Source: Ophiosphaerella korrae (lineage: Eukaryota > Ascomycota > Dothideomycetes > Pleosporales > Phaeosphaeriaceae). From it: a stretch of DNA of 64,000 nt. Below the pieces are notes generated by a model that had not been told where the DNA came from, ran no database searches, and worked only from the letters and a program-made list of their open reading frames with translations. The position numbers and the translations under genes are program-made. The first letter of the stretch is position 1, and each line of letters starts with the position of its first letter. Below are positions 45,481-56,910 of this stretch, in pieces. The DNA lies in contig JALNQF010000129.1 in the NCBI GenBank assembly GCA_028456385.1, forward strand, positions 1 to 64,000, read 5' to 3'.

Positions 45481-47661
45481 ATGGAAGCACTTAACATACC
45501 CACGATTACAATTATGGCTGATAGTGGCTACAATGTGGACGAAAAGTACGAATGCCTTGACTACTCTACAGTTGCGGCAACGCAGGCATCGGCAGTGAAT
45601 GGTTGCCCGTTTTGTATATTCCGATCTCTAGCCATAAAGCGTGCCTATCCTGACATACCTGATGATGCTGAAGTGATGGTTCTTGGCCATACCAGTCTTT
45701 TTGAACGCTTTGGGATAAAAAATATGCCTGATCTAATCGACATAGCATGGAGTAATTTTGGATATGATGGTGAGCGTCAGGCAAAAATTCCATCTTGTAC
45801 CTTCTATGGTCAGGAAGTAGGACAAGTCTCTCCAGTTTCACTATTCATTCCCGGCAATACAAAATCAACAACTAGCTTACAGACAGCACAAAGGTGGATC
45901 AAAAGATGCGACCAAGAGCATCTAACATGTATGCAAAACGTTTCTTCTGTAATGCCTCGAAGACTCTTGGACGTACGGAACCATCGAATCCGGCTTCATG
46001 AGACCACTCCAAAAGACCAAGGTACCCGTTACGCCTGCCTATCCCATTGCTGGGGTAATCCACCTCGGACACTTTGCACAACACTTTCAAAGTTTCAGGC
46101 TTTTACAAATGACATTCCCTGGGACGAGCTGCCTCGCACATATCAAGATGCTGTTTCTGTTGTTCGGAGCCTTGACCTTGCTTTTCTCTGGGTTGATTCC
46201 TTGTGTATTATCCAGGATGATGAATTGGACTGGCAGAGAGAATCTGGCGATATGGCGAATATCTACCAAAATGGGTATATTACCCTTGCTGCTGCTGCAT
46301 CCAAGAATTCGGATGGAGGATTGTACACGCAAGACACTGAACGATTACACCAGCCCGGTGAGCCTTTTGCCGTGGCGCGTTATGAGGATGGCACAGAACA
46401 TCATCTATATGCGAGGCGAAAATTTCCACATAAGAAAAAGGCTTTTCCTCTGCTAAATCGTGGCTGGGTCTATCAAGAGCGCGTTCTCTCTCCACGACTT
46501 TTGTATTTCGCCGGTGAAGAGATTGCTTGGGAATGTAGCCAGACTCTTGACTGTGAATGCGGAGCTAACGACTTCGAGTTTAACTTTGAACGTACGAGTT
46601 TTCCCAACGCTGTTGATAACAGTAATAGCAGAGTGGATTGGAGTTCCAAACGATCACGACTCTTACACTGGTGGCATTATACCATCTGCGATTACACCAC
46701 GTTGTCCCTTACATATTCCAAAGACGCATTTCCTGCACTCTCAGGCATCGCAAAGAACTTCGCTTCTATATCACAGGATAGATATGTGGCAGGTATGTGG
46801 GAGAGTACCTTGATACCAAACTTACTGTGGTTTTTCCGGGAAGAAGAATATCCACGAAATACGTTTAATACTAATGACCTCAAGTGGAAAGCTCCATCAT
46901 GGTCCTGGGTTTCTGCCAACTGGACTTCAAGATTGGCCTTCTTTCCAGTTACTGTGGAGCTAGCTAAAGTGAAGAACATTATTTGTAAGCATAAAGGAGC
47001 TGATCCTACTGGCGAGCTTGAAGCTGCTCAGCTCACCATTGAAGCGAAAGCCTTCCCTGCGTACTTTAAACGATTGTATACCAATCCCGACTCAACTCTC
47101 CCACAGTATGTCCTCCACTTAGGTAATGACCACGTATTCTCAAAGGCCCCGATCTACCAGAGCTGGTACGATATGTCTCGACATATAGGGAAATACTATG
47201 AGGGCATTTCAGATACCCGCCTTGCTACTGGGATTGAGTCTCTCGGGGTAATGGTAGTCCAGATGGCAAGCCATTCGCAAGTTTTGAGAGTCTATGGGTA
47301 TACAATTCACCCTGACATCAATTATACGCAAGAGCTTCGCTCCTGTATGTTGTTGGCTCGACAAAATGATAATGAGGAACGCTGGATACGCATTGGTTTA
47401 CTGGGTATCCCAAACTATGAGCCGTCCTTGTGTTTATTCGGCTCGCGTGATAGAACAGATGCATCGTCTCGAACGGATGAACTTCATGATTCTGATTGGG
47501 ACTACCTGGAGGGACGGCTTACACCAAGGGAAGAAAGAGAAGAGCTAGAAAAAATGACGAAGAAAGAGATTAGGAGAAAATTAAAAACAAGGGCAAGACA
47601 GAACCGACGAATTTTTCGATTATTTGATAGATCAGAGTTGCAAGAATTCACCATTTGGTAG
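45481..47661 (+). CDS. HET-domain heterokaryon-incompatibility protein
   Basis: An uninterrupted frame of 726 aa from the ATG at 45481 (the frame is open a little further upstream but has no ATG). The HET core is canonical: YACLSHCWG (184-192), WDELPRTYQDAV, FLWVDSLCIIQDD (235-247), DMANIYQNGYITLAAAAS and RGWVYQERVLSPRLLYF. N-terminal GCPFC and C-terminal WSWVSANW segments are usual accessory parts. The C-terminus is highly charged (REEREELEKMTKKEIRRKLKTRARQ). HET proteins trigger cell death on recognition of non-self partners. No adjacent STAND/NLR or prion-like partner is seen; the nearest neighbours are a parvulin and a transposon relic. Confidence 0.9.
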   Translation: MEALNIPTITIMADSGYNVDEKYECLDYSTVAATQASAVNGCPFCIFRSLAIKRAYPDIPDDAEVMVLGHTSLFERFGIKNMPDLIDIAWSNFGYDGERQAKIPSCTFYGQEVGQVSPVSLFIPGNTKSTTSLQTAQRWIKRCDQEHLTCMQNVSSVMPRRLLDVRNHRIRLHETTPKDQGTRYACLSHCWGNPPRTLCTTLSKFQAFTNDIPWDELPRTYQDAVSVVRSLDLAFLWVDSLCIIQDDELDWQRESGDMANIYQNGYITLAAAASKNSDGGLYTQDTERLHQPGEPFAVARYEDGTEHHLYARRKFPHKKKAFPLLNRGWVYQERVLSPRLLYFAGEEIAWECSQTLDCECGANDFEFNFERTSFPNAVDNSNSRVDWSSKRSRLLHWWHYTICDYTTLSLTYSKDAFPALSGIAKNFASISQDRYVAGMWESTLIPNLLWFFREEEYPRNTFNTNDLKWKAPSWSWVSANWTSRLAFFPVTVELAKVKNIICKHKGADPTGELEAAQLTIEAKAFPAYFKRLYTNPDSTLPQYVLHLGNDHVFSKAPIYQSWYDMSRHIGKYYEGISDTRLATGIESLGVMVVQMASHSQVLRVYGYTIHPDINYTQELRSCMLLARQNDNEERWIRIGLLGIPNYEPSLCLFGSRDRTDASSRTDELHDSDWDYLEGRLTPREEREELEKMTKKEIRRKLKTRARQNRRIFRLFDRSELQEFTIW

Positions 47662-48325
47662 ATAATTTCTGTATTACAGTGCATCTTTTAGCATGTAATA
47701 AAGACGACAGGCTTTGAAATAGCATATCATACAGTGGTGTTTCAAGAGTTTAGAATGCTAAGCCCACCCTAATATGTAACTCTTATCATTACGGAGAGAG
47801 ATGAGAATACGCAAGAAGGTGGCTATTCCAGCCAAAGCTATATTGAGACTCTTCACGGAGGCTTGCTGCCTAACTGACGGCGGCCTTAGCTTTTTATGCA
47901 GGACAACACACCTATATATACCTCTGCGGTAACAAGGAGTTAGATAGCTCAACACCACATTACACCTATAACTTAGCCACCTTGCTTACCTGACCTTAAC
48001 CCTATTGGGCACCTCTAGTATAATCTTAAAAAGATAATACATAAGTACTGTTTACAATATAATAACTCCTTCTAAGCTAAAGAGGCGTAGGAGTTCTGGC
48101 AGTGTGTACCGGGTGCGCTTATACGCAAGCTTATTATGAGTATACCGAGGTGAACTTAAGCTTGTACGCGCGCGAGGCTGGCAGGCCAAGTACTGATTGA
48201 ATTATTTTCAAATACATAAAAAAAAAACTGAGTTTCTATATAATTTTAGGTAGTGGGTGGTTGTGAACGATGAGGCGTTAACCCCGTGTTGGACGGCCCG
48301 TGTGAAAATATTCCAAACTTAACTA
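47662..48325. other. A+T-rich intergenic DNA next to a transposon relic
   Basis: 664 bp with no gene recognised. A GC-richer patch (about 48085-48185) resembles transposon-derived DNA more than the surrounding sequence, but I could not assign it. Confidence 0.45.
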
Positions 48326-49593
48326 TGGCGTCGCCGACGCGATTGCTAGCCCAACCCAAAGAGGCTCAGCCAGCTAGAGGAGGAGGTAACAATCGATCAT
48401 ATCTTCAATCTAGATTCTCGTGGTTTTACCCCAACTCTGGCTGCTGTGCGTGAGATGGCTGATAAGCTACTCGCTCAGCGTAGAGCCAACCCTGTCGGCA
48501 TCTGCTGAGCGCGCAGCTTTGTCAAACATATAGACAGTCTTACGGCGCGTTTCAATCGCCTATATGATGGGCAGAGAGCCTTATGTGAGGACTTGGCTAC
48601 TATAAGTAGCTGGTTTGAGCTGGTTCAGCGTACAAGAGCTACATATGGGATAGTCGATGAGGATGTCTATGACTTCGACGAGGCTGGCTTTATGATGGAT
48701 AGGATCCAGAGTCAACTAGCCGTTACTGGGTAACAGTAATCCGGGCAATAAAGGCTGCTGGTTATCCTACCATTCCACATCTTCGCCGGCAAGTGTCACT
48801 TTACTGCCTGGTACAAGGAAGAATGGATCCCACGAGACTGGGCTATCGCAATTAGCGAAAATGGCTGGACGACAGACAAGCTAGCCATTGACTGGCTTAA
48901 GCACTTCAATAAATATACAAAGAACCGAGTAGTTGGTGTGAGTCGGCTACTATACTTGATGGTTACGGGAGCCACCACTCTCTTGAGTTCTATAAGATCT
49001 ACAAGGAGAACAATATCTATACGTTCTGCATACTAGCTCACCCATCTCACTTACTTGAGCCTCTTGATATTAGCTGCTTCTCTCTATTAAAGAATGTGTA
49101 TAGCCGTTAAGTTGAGAGCCTGATCCGGAACTACATTAATTACATCACTAAACTTGAATTCCTACTAACCTTCTGTGCAGCCTTTAACCAGCCCTTTACA
49201 AGAGTAAATATTTACTTAGTTTTTCGAGCTACTAGCCTTGTTCCGCTTCAGCCAGAAGTAGTAACCTCAAGGCTCAATATCCAGCTCCGTACACCTACTA
49301 CGCTACTAGAGGTAGCTTGCACGCCAAGTAACGTACGCGAGCTGGAGGCTCAGTCAACGCTTATACGTGAGCGCGTACGCCGGCACAAGAGCTCGTCGCC
49401 AGCACCGATTATCAACGCAATCAATCAACTCAAAAAGGGAGCTCATAAAATAATGCTGTCAGCTGAGTTAATGCGCCATCAGATCTCTAGTCTTGGGAGA
49501 CTAGGCACAATTCGCGTACGTATGAGGAAGATGGAGAAGCTACTATTTGATTTATTATATAAATTTATACCCTCAGCTCTACCGCTTTGTTGA
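48326..49593 (+). pseudogene. 5'-truncated pogo/Fot1-type transposase relic
   Basis: The plus strand, read across stops and frame changes, follows a Fot1-like transposase. It begins in the DNA-binding part (KRLSQLEEEV, DHIFNLDSRGFTPTLAAVREMADKLLAQR) and continues to FELVQRTRATYGIVDEDVYDFDEAGF (the first DDE Asp region, with D-E-A-G-F), then FHIFAGKCHFTAWYKEEWIPRDWAIAISENGWTTDKLAIDWLKHF. It ends in an open C-terminal stretch (QPEVVTSRLNIQLRTPTTLLEVACTPSN to the TGA at 49591-49593). At least three stops and several frameshifts are present, and the first helix-turn-helix is missing. I found no convincing inverted repeats. Unlike the left-end elements it has normal base composition, so it was not strongly RIPped. 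Confidence 0.75.
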
Positions 49594-50037
49594 GTTGTAC
49601 GCTTGAATAGGTGCGCAAAGTTAGTGGGGTGCGTCACTCGCTTGTAAACCACGTTGTGTGTGGAAGCAAGTAAATTCAACTTTATCGGAGGTTCTCTGGC
49701 ATATCACTCAAGCCTTCTAGCGCGCTTGTTACTTCCCATCATATATGCAGAACTTTTATAGTATAGTGTTATACGTAGCCTAGCATATAAGCAGTGTAAG
49801 AGTAACTTCCAAATCTTGTGTACCACAAATATTATTTATATGATATCAATCAAGTATGACTGTCAATACAATCTAGGATGCTTTGCAACTCCACATTGCA
49901 TTCTCCTTTGGCTTCTTCAGAACTCATATATTACTTCAGTGCTAATATCATAGTCTATCTGTCGATCTTCATTATCTTAAACGAGCTAAGCTAGATGGCC
50001 CGTCCTTCGAATGACATCTCTGCCATCACAACCAATC
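49594..50037. other. Intergenic region
   Basis: 444 bp between the transposase relic and the ATG22-like gene stop; nothing recognised. Confidence 0.5.
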
Positions 50038-51980
50038 TTATTCATCTCTAGCTGGCGCAGCTTCGTCGAACTCTTGCAAAGAGTCTTTGATACCTTTCTC
50101 CAGATCGCACCAAACATAAAAACCAATTGCGGCTAGTAAAAGAAAGAAATTAGGAAGCATGGGGTAACGCAAATTGTGCGTCTTATCCTGAATGACCGAC
50201 TGCACCAGTGGATTGATCCATCCAGTTGCAAGGTCCAGAGTCAGTTCGAGGCCAAAGAAATGTGCCTCCCTGCCCCGTGGAAGCATGGAAGAGTACATGA
50301 CTCTGTTGGCCGATCGAAGCGCGGAGCTTGTCATCAAGAACACAGTTTGCTCAACCCAGAATTCGGGCACGTACTTGTAACCAATCTTCACGTTCTTTGA
50401 TATTCCTAGGCAGCCCCAGAAAATGCAAAAGACGTTGACGAACAGGAAACAATATGCCCAGTGCATGATCTTGATGTTGGTACGTGGAAACACGAACATC
50501 CAGGTCAGACTTCCAATGGAGGCACTAGTTACAGCCATGAATGTGTAGACCTATATGATAAGCGCGATTAGCACAGGCCTTAGATATTGTATATGTTGAT
50601 GTTTACTCACAGTATAGATACGATCGCCAGTACCCAGACCACTGACTTCACGGAACAATAAGCCAATGACGGAGTTGAAGTTGCTATAGCCGGTATTCCA
50701 AAGCACCCACCCCACGCAAAGCTTAAAAGCTTCTGGGTATTTTGGAATTGACTTGAGAAGTTCAATCCCTTGGTAAGTGTGTCAGTGCTCTTCCTCGTAG
50801 TATCCAGAGGTCACTCACATCGCTTAACGGCTAGACCACCGTAGTTTTTTGAGGGAGGTTTCGAGCCTTTGACAGAAGGCAACAGGACATATCCTAACCC
50901 GCCAAAACTGATGGTGAGACAACCCGCGATAGTGATAGCGAGAAGGAAGCTATGAAGTGTAATGTGTTAGACAAGTTACAAAACATAGATAGCTTAAAAT
51001 AAAACATACCTCTTGTATCCATCCATAATGCCATTACCCGCTGTATGGGCAATGATTAAACCGATGGCCTGGCCGAGAATTGAACCGATATTCCCTGAAA
51101 CCAAGCCTAGGACGCTGACCATGGTGCCACGATTGAACAGCTCCTTGTTAGCTCGTTCCTCTTCGGTTACAACAAGTCTACCATCCTGTCCAATTTTTGT
51201 TCGTGCTTGAATCCATCCAGCTTCACGCATAAAGAGAGGAATATACGAAGACGACAGTGTTCCGTAAACTCCTTGGATGGTGGTCATAAAGACCCATAGC
51301 ACAGAGCCAGCAACCAGATTTCGGTAAGTTTTGGCGGTGAGAGACGCAAACGGCAGTGCAAATGTTCCAAACAATACGATCGCAAAAATGAGTAGGAGCT
51401 TACGGAAATCTCCTCACGTTAGATGGACGAAGAGATATGCTGGACAATATGGCACTTACGGGTGAAGTCGGCGATTCCAGAAACGAAAATAGTCAGCACG
51501 CCCTCGGAGGCTCGAGCAATGGATTGCAAATAAAGACTGTTTACGTGTTAGAGAAGGGATCATCCAAAAGGAAGTGATGTTGAACACTAACATGTAACTG
51601 TTGTAATCCACTTCTCCCGTACCAAATGGTACTACACATCTAATCACACCTCGTTTTGCGCATGGTTTATTGGTACCTGGGATATGTCCTAAAACATTCG
51701 CAGCGGATTGAAGCACGGCGGGTACATAGCGAAAAGCCATTCCAGAGGTTGGACCAGTCTGTAAAATGTAAGAAGGCAGCAAGTACAGTTGTGAGATTGT
51801 GCCTACCGAGAAACATAGGACTAGCCATGCAATAAGCGCCCTTTTCCTTGCCATTGGCTTTCTGGATTCATTTTGAGGTGTTTCTCCATGATCACTAGAT
51901 ACTGCCTCAGTGCTGGAATCTGTACGTGCAACAGTCGTCGTGTTAATATCTGCCTTGAGGGATTCCTTTTCGGTGGCCAT
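50038..51980 (-). CDS. ATG22-family vacuolar transporter (MFS-like)
   Basis: Six exons (51980-51592, 51536-51460, 51409-51010, 50949-50819, 50768-50611, 50550-50038) give 555 aa with all phases consistent. The protein has a hydrophilic N-terminus (1-45) and about 11-12 membrane segments. Diagnostic ATG22 features are VLQSAANVLGHIPGTNKPC followed by VVPFGTGEVDYNSY, ADFTHFRKLLLIF, the long LSSSYIPLFMREAGW segment and NTGYSNFNSVIGLLFREVSG. Yeast Atg22 effluxes amino acids from the vacuole after autophagy; filamentous fungi have several paralogs, some in metabolite clusters. It lies 1 kb from the DHA1 exporter, in the same orientation, so cluster membership is possible but unproven. An in-frame ATG 240 bp upstream is less likely as start. 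Confidence 0.85.
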
Positions 51981-52968
51981 TGTGAATGAACAAGAAAAGG
52001 AATGGCTGGAAGAAAACTGCCGAAAGTCAGCAGACAAGCTCCCAATGTACGAAGGATTCTGGAGCTTCCAGATGTAGGACAAGGCTGTAGTTATGCACTC
52101 ACGGAGAACACTATGAAGACTACGGAAAATTGATGCAAGGGTCGCCCCAGCACCAATATTCGTTTCACGGCTTGGTAAAGTTCCGCATGTTCTCAACGTA
52201 TTCAAAAGTGGTTGCGCCACTGAGAGCGGTGTTGGTTTACTTGCGCGAGATTGAGCACGTTTTGAATCCTACCTAAAAGAAGGGAAGATCCGCTAGCCCT
52301 GTCCCCACTTCTCGGTTACCCGAACGCTATTCGACCAAGGCCTTGTCTATATTGCTTGTGGATTAGGAACTTTTTCGGAACTTTAGTATTTGCTCAATTC
52401 TGGACGCGATAGGGCCTTTGGACTAATCTTTCCAAAGTTTATTGCTCTACACAGAAACTAAAGCTCCCTAATGCAAGTAGTGTAAGTCGCCTTCACTTTG
52501 CTTGCATATGCGACACGGCAGAGACCCTACTCCCACGCTAAGAAAGCTAACAGGGCCATAGACACAGATCATTCATCGACCAAAGAATGCCCAATTTTGG
52601 TTACTCGCCCCATGCGCCTTCTGTGTGTGAGGCGTGGGTTAGCAACAGAAACAGCCTGGTCAATGAACACATGTGGCTCGTCTCTCGTGTTACCTCGGCT
52701 TATCCTCAGCACATACTTATCGAGTTCAAGCACGAGACATAATATTTTAGGAGGGTGGTGGCACCTGCAGGATAAATAGGTCCAGTCGGAACGAATACAG
52801 TGTTCGTGAAGTTATTTTAGGCGATACAACACATGGGTTTTAGCAAAAAATAACGGTGAGAATTCGAATGTAATATTCGTTTTATTCGACCGCTTAATCA
52901 ATCAGAGATATTTGATCTTGAGAGAACATCAGGGAATTGAAAATTAGGTGTTTAAATTATTATTTTTG
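51981..52968. other. Intergenic region between two transporter genes
   Basis: About 990 bp containing the ATG22-like promoter and the 3' end of the DHA1 gene. No gene recognised. Confidence 0.55.
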
Positions 52969-54806
52969 CTATTTACTCACGGCTGATGGCAAGGGTGCAG
53001 TCAGCCTCGCGCGATACACTGGCCCGCGAATGCGAACGTATATTAAACATCCTACGCAGACAATGTCTAAGATAGATAGGCCAGTAAAAACCCATCCGTA
53101 TCCCATAGCTTTGAGTAGAGAATCTAAGATTGCAGCAGCTATTGCAGCAGCAATATTCCTCAAAAGACCAGAAAGCGCCAGCAAAGCACCCGCTGAAGCA
53201 GGCATGCATTCAGTCTGATAACTCGTACTTGAAACAAATATTGTTCCCGTCCCTGCTGCCGCTGAAAAGTCGGTCATGTTAGAATCTGGTTGAAGGCGTA
53301 CTGTGAATGATAAACTTACAAATTGCTGTTGCTACCAACGCATAGGCTGGATGGAAATTCCTAAATACTAGCCATCCGAAAAGAATTTTTCCAGTGGCAG
53401 CAACAAGATATGCGTACGCCTGTACATCTAAACGTTTCTCTGGTGGTGGTGCATTACCATTGTTCTTCGCTTTGTACCGCTTGTATACAATGTCCGAGAG
53501 GCGACCGGTGGCGAAAGAGGCAATGGTTAAAGCCACACCTAGAGTTGTCAGAGTTATGACACAATCGTGGGATAGAGGGTAAACATACCAGGAGCTAGAT
53601 ATGCATATCCTGTCTCACTGCCGCTCCAACCGTACTGTGTTTGCCAAACCTTTGGAAATACAACATACATGGATGAAAGTCCGGCGAAATTGAAAGCTGA
53701 TGCGAAGCTGACAATGCAGTTCGGAACAAAAGTCAGAACGCGGACGAGACTTGCTACAGTCAGTTTAGGCGGCTTCGGATACTTCCCGTCCTCAACCAAC
53801 TGCTTTTGTCGAAGCTGCGGCCTGACAAACCAGCTTTTGTTTGCATATACACTCCCATCACCAACTAAGCATCTTAGTGTCTCTGGTAAGCAAAACATTA
53901 TGAGAAGATAGACCGGCAAACAGGCCACCGCTGAATCAGGTCAGTATTGCTAGCGAAGGGAAGAGTCTAGAGAATCACATACACAGAAATCCAAATACCC
54001 AACGCCATAAGCTCTCGTGGGAAAACTGGCCTCCAATCAATGGCCCGAGTAGCGGGCCCAGTTGTGGCCCAAGAAGGAAAACTCCTATCCTGGAGGCTCG
54101 TTTGGCAGGCTCAGTTACATCGGCTACAGTCCCTGCCCCAATAGAAGTTACCATAGAAGCCCCGAGAGCCTAGAAATATAGATATGTGATTAGTTTGATA
54201 TAAATAAGTGTCGAAGGCATCTGGGCCACATACCTGAAAGACTCGTAGAGTAAATAGACCGCCAAGGGTCGGAGGTAACGCGGCAAGAAGGGAGTTGGCT
54301 ATCAGGAAGACTGCTAATGAAATAACATATATCGTCTTCCTTCCCCCATAGTCGCTCATCGTGGCCCCAAACATGGGCGCGATACCAAAGACCGCCCAGT
54401 ATACACTCACTGAGGCATTGATGACTGCACTAGATGTCTGGAAGATCGACTGGAACAGTATTAAACTTGGTAAATAAACTGCGCCAGTGAGGGGGGAAAA
54501 AAATCCTGCTGCTGTTACAATCAGGATTATACACCATTGTCGTGAGTGTGAGAAGGCGGTATATGGAGGGACCGGGTCTTGCTGGGGCGTCTTCTCTGGG
54601 TCGATTGTGGGTGTTGGTGGTGGGGCGTCCTTTGAAAAAGGGAAAGAAAAAGATGAAAATATTGAGCCTCTATCACTGAAAGATTTGGTCGAAGTTGGCG
54701 ACGCTTTTGCGTCCATGAAGCGTGCGATCAATGATGACCTTAAGACAGCCTCACTGAAGGATATAGACGTGGGCGACCCTCCTTTGGGGTCTACAAGAAG
54801 CGGCAT
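52969..54806 (-). CDS. DHA1-family MFS exporter, DTR1/QDR-like
   Basis: Five exons (54806-54234, 54169-53983, 53930-53589, 53538-53320, 53285-52969) give 545 aa. A 90-residue Ser/Pro-rich cytosolic head precedes 12 predicted membrane helices. Motif A is present as GATMSDYGGRKTIY (147-160). The helix-5 antiporter motif reads GPQLGPLLGPLIGG (225-238), and GAGTVADVTEPAKRASRIG is the DHA1 loop typical of the QDR/DTR1 branch. In yeast Dtr1 exports bisformyl-dityrosine, the product of Dit1 and Dit2, and the adjacent genes here are DIT1-like and DIT2-like. The 2.1-kb upstream region is shared with the DIT1-like gene in divergent orientation. Substrate is inferred from context. Confidence 0.82.
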
Positions 54807-55448
54807 GGATGCAATATTTTGGCAAAGTAGTACTGGAGCAAGCCACTGTATTAAGTGTCAGGCAGTACACGCTACTTCTCACTTATACATAAGTGCGTAT
54901 GTCTCAACGACATTAGTCATGTCAGGAATGGGCTCAAAAATGCTTTGACCTTCCGTTGAGATCGTAGCTGGTCACTGCCAAGAACGCTAGTAGCTGACCT
55001 CACACACTTAGAAGCCTTCCATCGCTCGTCTTCGGCCAGAAGCGAGCCACTGACTAGGTACAAAACGCACCGCATCGTGCCGCACACGAGACAAGATCCC
55101 GGCAATCTGCAGAAAGTACATCACCCTAATGCTCGCTAATCCTAGAGGCGGGTGGGTGGGTGGCCGTGGCCGGACCTTCTCTCTTACCCAAGCATCCTAT
55201 TCAGTGCACCAAGGACCGTGTACCGGCAACTGAACCGAGCACCATGTAGCGGGTATGTGAAACCCAACGGCCGCCAGCAATTGCGCATCCATACCTTTGT
55301 CCTTGCGTCACAACAACAAAAAAAACTCTTCTTTAGGCTGCTGTACAGTCCAGGGTGGCGCCATGCGGATGCCACAAAAGCAGTCGCGTTGACTGTATCC
55401 ACAGCCTTTGGTCATAGCTCGCACCATGCTACCAAAAACCACAAATCT

Positions 55449-55478
55449 GACATGAATGACATGAATGACATGAATGAC
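55449..55478 (+). repeat. 9-bp minisatellite
   Basis: Three perfect copies of the unit catgaatga preceded by a matching ga (unit period 9 bp). Small and probably slippage-derived. Confidence 0.8.
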
Positions 55479-56127
55479 AACTTCCGGCATGTATATACTC
55501 TCTAGTGTTCACGATCGTCTCTGAGCACATTGGACCATCCTTGTTCCCGACGCAACTTACTCCCTTTTACCACGTCCGATAAAGCCCGCTGCGGCACTCA
55601 GGGATTTATGGCAGATCAGATTTATGCAGAATTATCGTAAAAAATTTCCTAGATTGGGATTTATTACGTTCCACTTTCTCTCATTGTTGACTAAAAACCT
55701 AACCTGCAGCTGTACTCGTCTCAGATTCAATATAAAACGCCTTAGTAACTGGACAGGAACGTCAAAACATACCGGAGATCAACCCGAACATAATCAAATA
55801 CACCCATGCAGAGTGGTGGCGGATTCCACCCTTGACTATAAGAAGGAATAGGTACATCAACCGCAAATGTGCTCGGGGCAAGCAAACTAAGCTGGTGCTG
55901 TCTCTATGCATAATGGAACCTTGGCGAACAACCTCAGGAAGCAGCCGCATGGGTACCTAGGTAGATTCGGTCCAATATCTCCACTCCCAGCCCTGCGGCG
56001 CGCAAATAGTCATCCGTTGTCACTAAACCTCTTGGTGCCCTCTATGGTCGGTTTGGGCACGATTACCGTGACCCAGGAAAACCAAGATCCAGGTTAGCAC
56101 AGTACGTAAGGTTGTAACAAAAAGGAA

Positions 56128-56218
56128 CGATGAACCGCCGGAGGATGCTCGTAGCTGGTGGCACAATGAACACCGCCGGATTATACTCATGGATGAACAT
56201 GTAACAATGAACCGCCGA
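56128..56218 (+). repeat. Three spaced CCGCCG-containing repeats
   Basis: The words atgaaccgccgg (from 56130), atgaacaccgccgg (from 56166) and atgaaccgccga (from 56207) recur at roughly 36-41 bp intervals about 700-780 bp upstream of the DIT1-like ATG; the last two are followed at similar distance by ctcatgg. CCG/CGG triplets are typical Zn2Cys6 contacts, but binding is speculative. Confidence 0.5.
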
Positions 56219-56910
56219 AAATCCTCATGGAGAGGCGTGTAACGATAGTTTTGTCTCTGTGTCATCCTCCTGATTTTCTAACGCATCTTGGGTAATCGTT
56301 CAAAGAAGAGCAACACCGGTGTGGCGCGGTTGCAGCAATAAGAGCATCTGCTCTAATAACGCATCGGGTGGATTCCATATGGGCGTGGACAAATCATTTT
56401 AGAAGTTATCCACACTTCTGCATGCCCTGGAAAAAGAAAGACATCGTAAATCTTTGTCAAACACATCACCCATGATAAACAGAAAACGCGGACGAACGCC
56501 ACCTATCATGATCAACACCACTTGCTCTAGACCCATAGTATGCACTCATCACTTAGCAATCGATCTTCCCTGCAAACAATGCATCCAGTTTTGTACTTTC
56601 TGGGGGTATGATCCGACGTAATACGAATGCCGGAGTACCACCGCCAGTGAAATCTGTTCAAGGAAGACCCGTGTGTAGGGAATATACGCCATTGGGTCCG
56701 TGTTGACGGTGGTGGTAGTTGCCACGCAAAGACCGGGCTTGTAGGTTGGCTTAGCATACCCAGCATACCAAAACACTCAACGTTAGGCAGCATATTCTAG
56801 CGCTGAAGGAGTCAGCAGGCGTCAATATTTTACCCTGCCTGAGGGACGCCGATTGAAGTGCCTGAGCAAGTTAATTTCCACCCCTTTTTTAACAATTGAG
56901 CAATTTCAAA

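Larger units (their letters stand above)
54807..56910. promoter_or_regulatory. Long divergent region between DHA1 exporter and DIT1-like gene
   Basis: 2.1 kb without a credible gene, unusually long for this locus. It contains a 9-bp minisatellite (55449-55478) and three spaced copies of a tgaac(ac)cgccg word (56131-56218). It is the only upstream space for both divergent genes. Confidence 0.5.

Noticed and set aside
48200..49700. Terminal inverted repeats for the second pogo relic
   Set aside because: Compared candidate ends on both sides of the relic and found no matching inverted pair, so element limits were not assigned.
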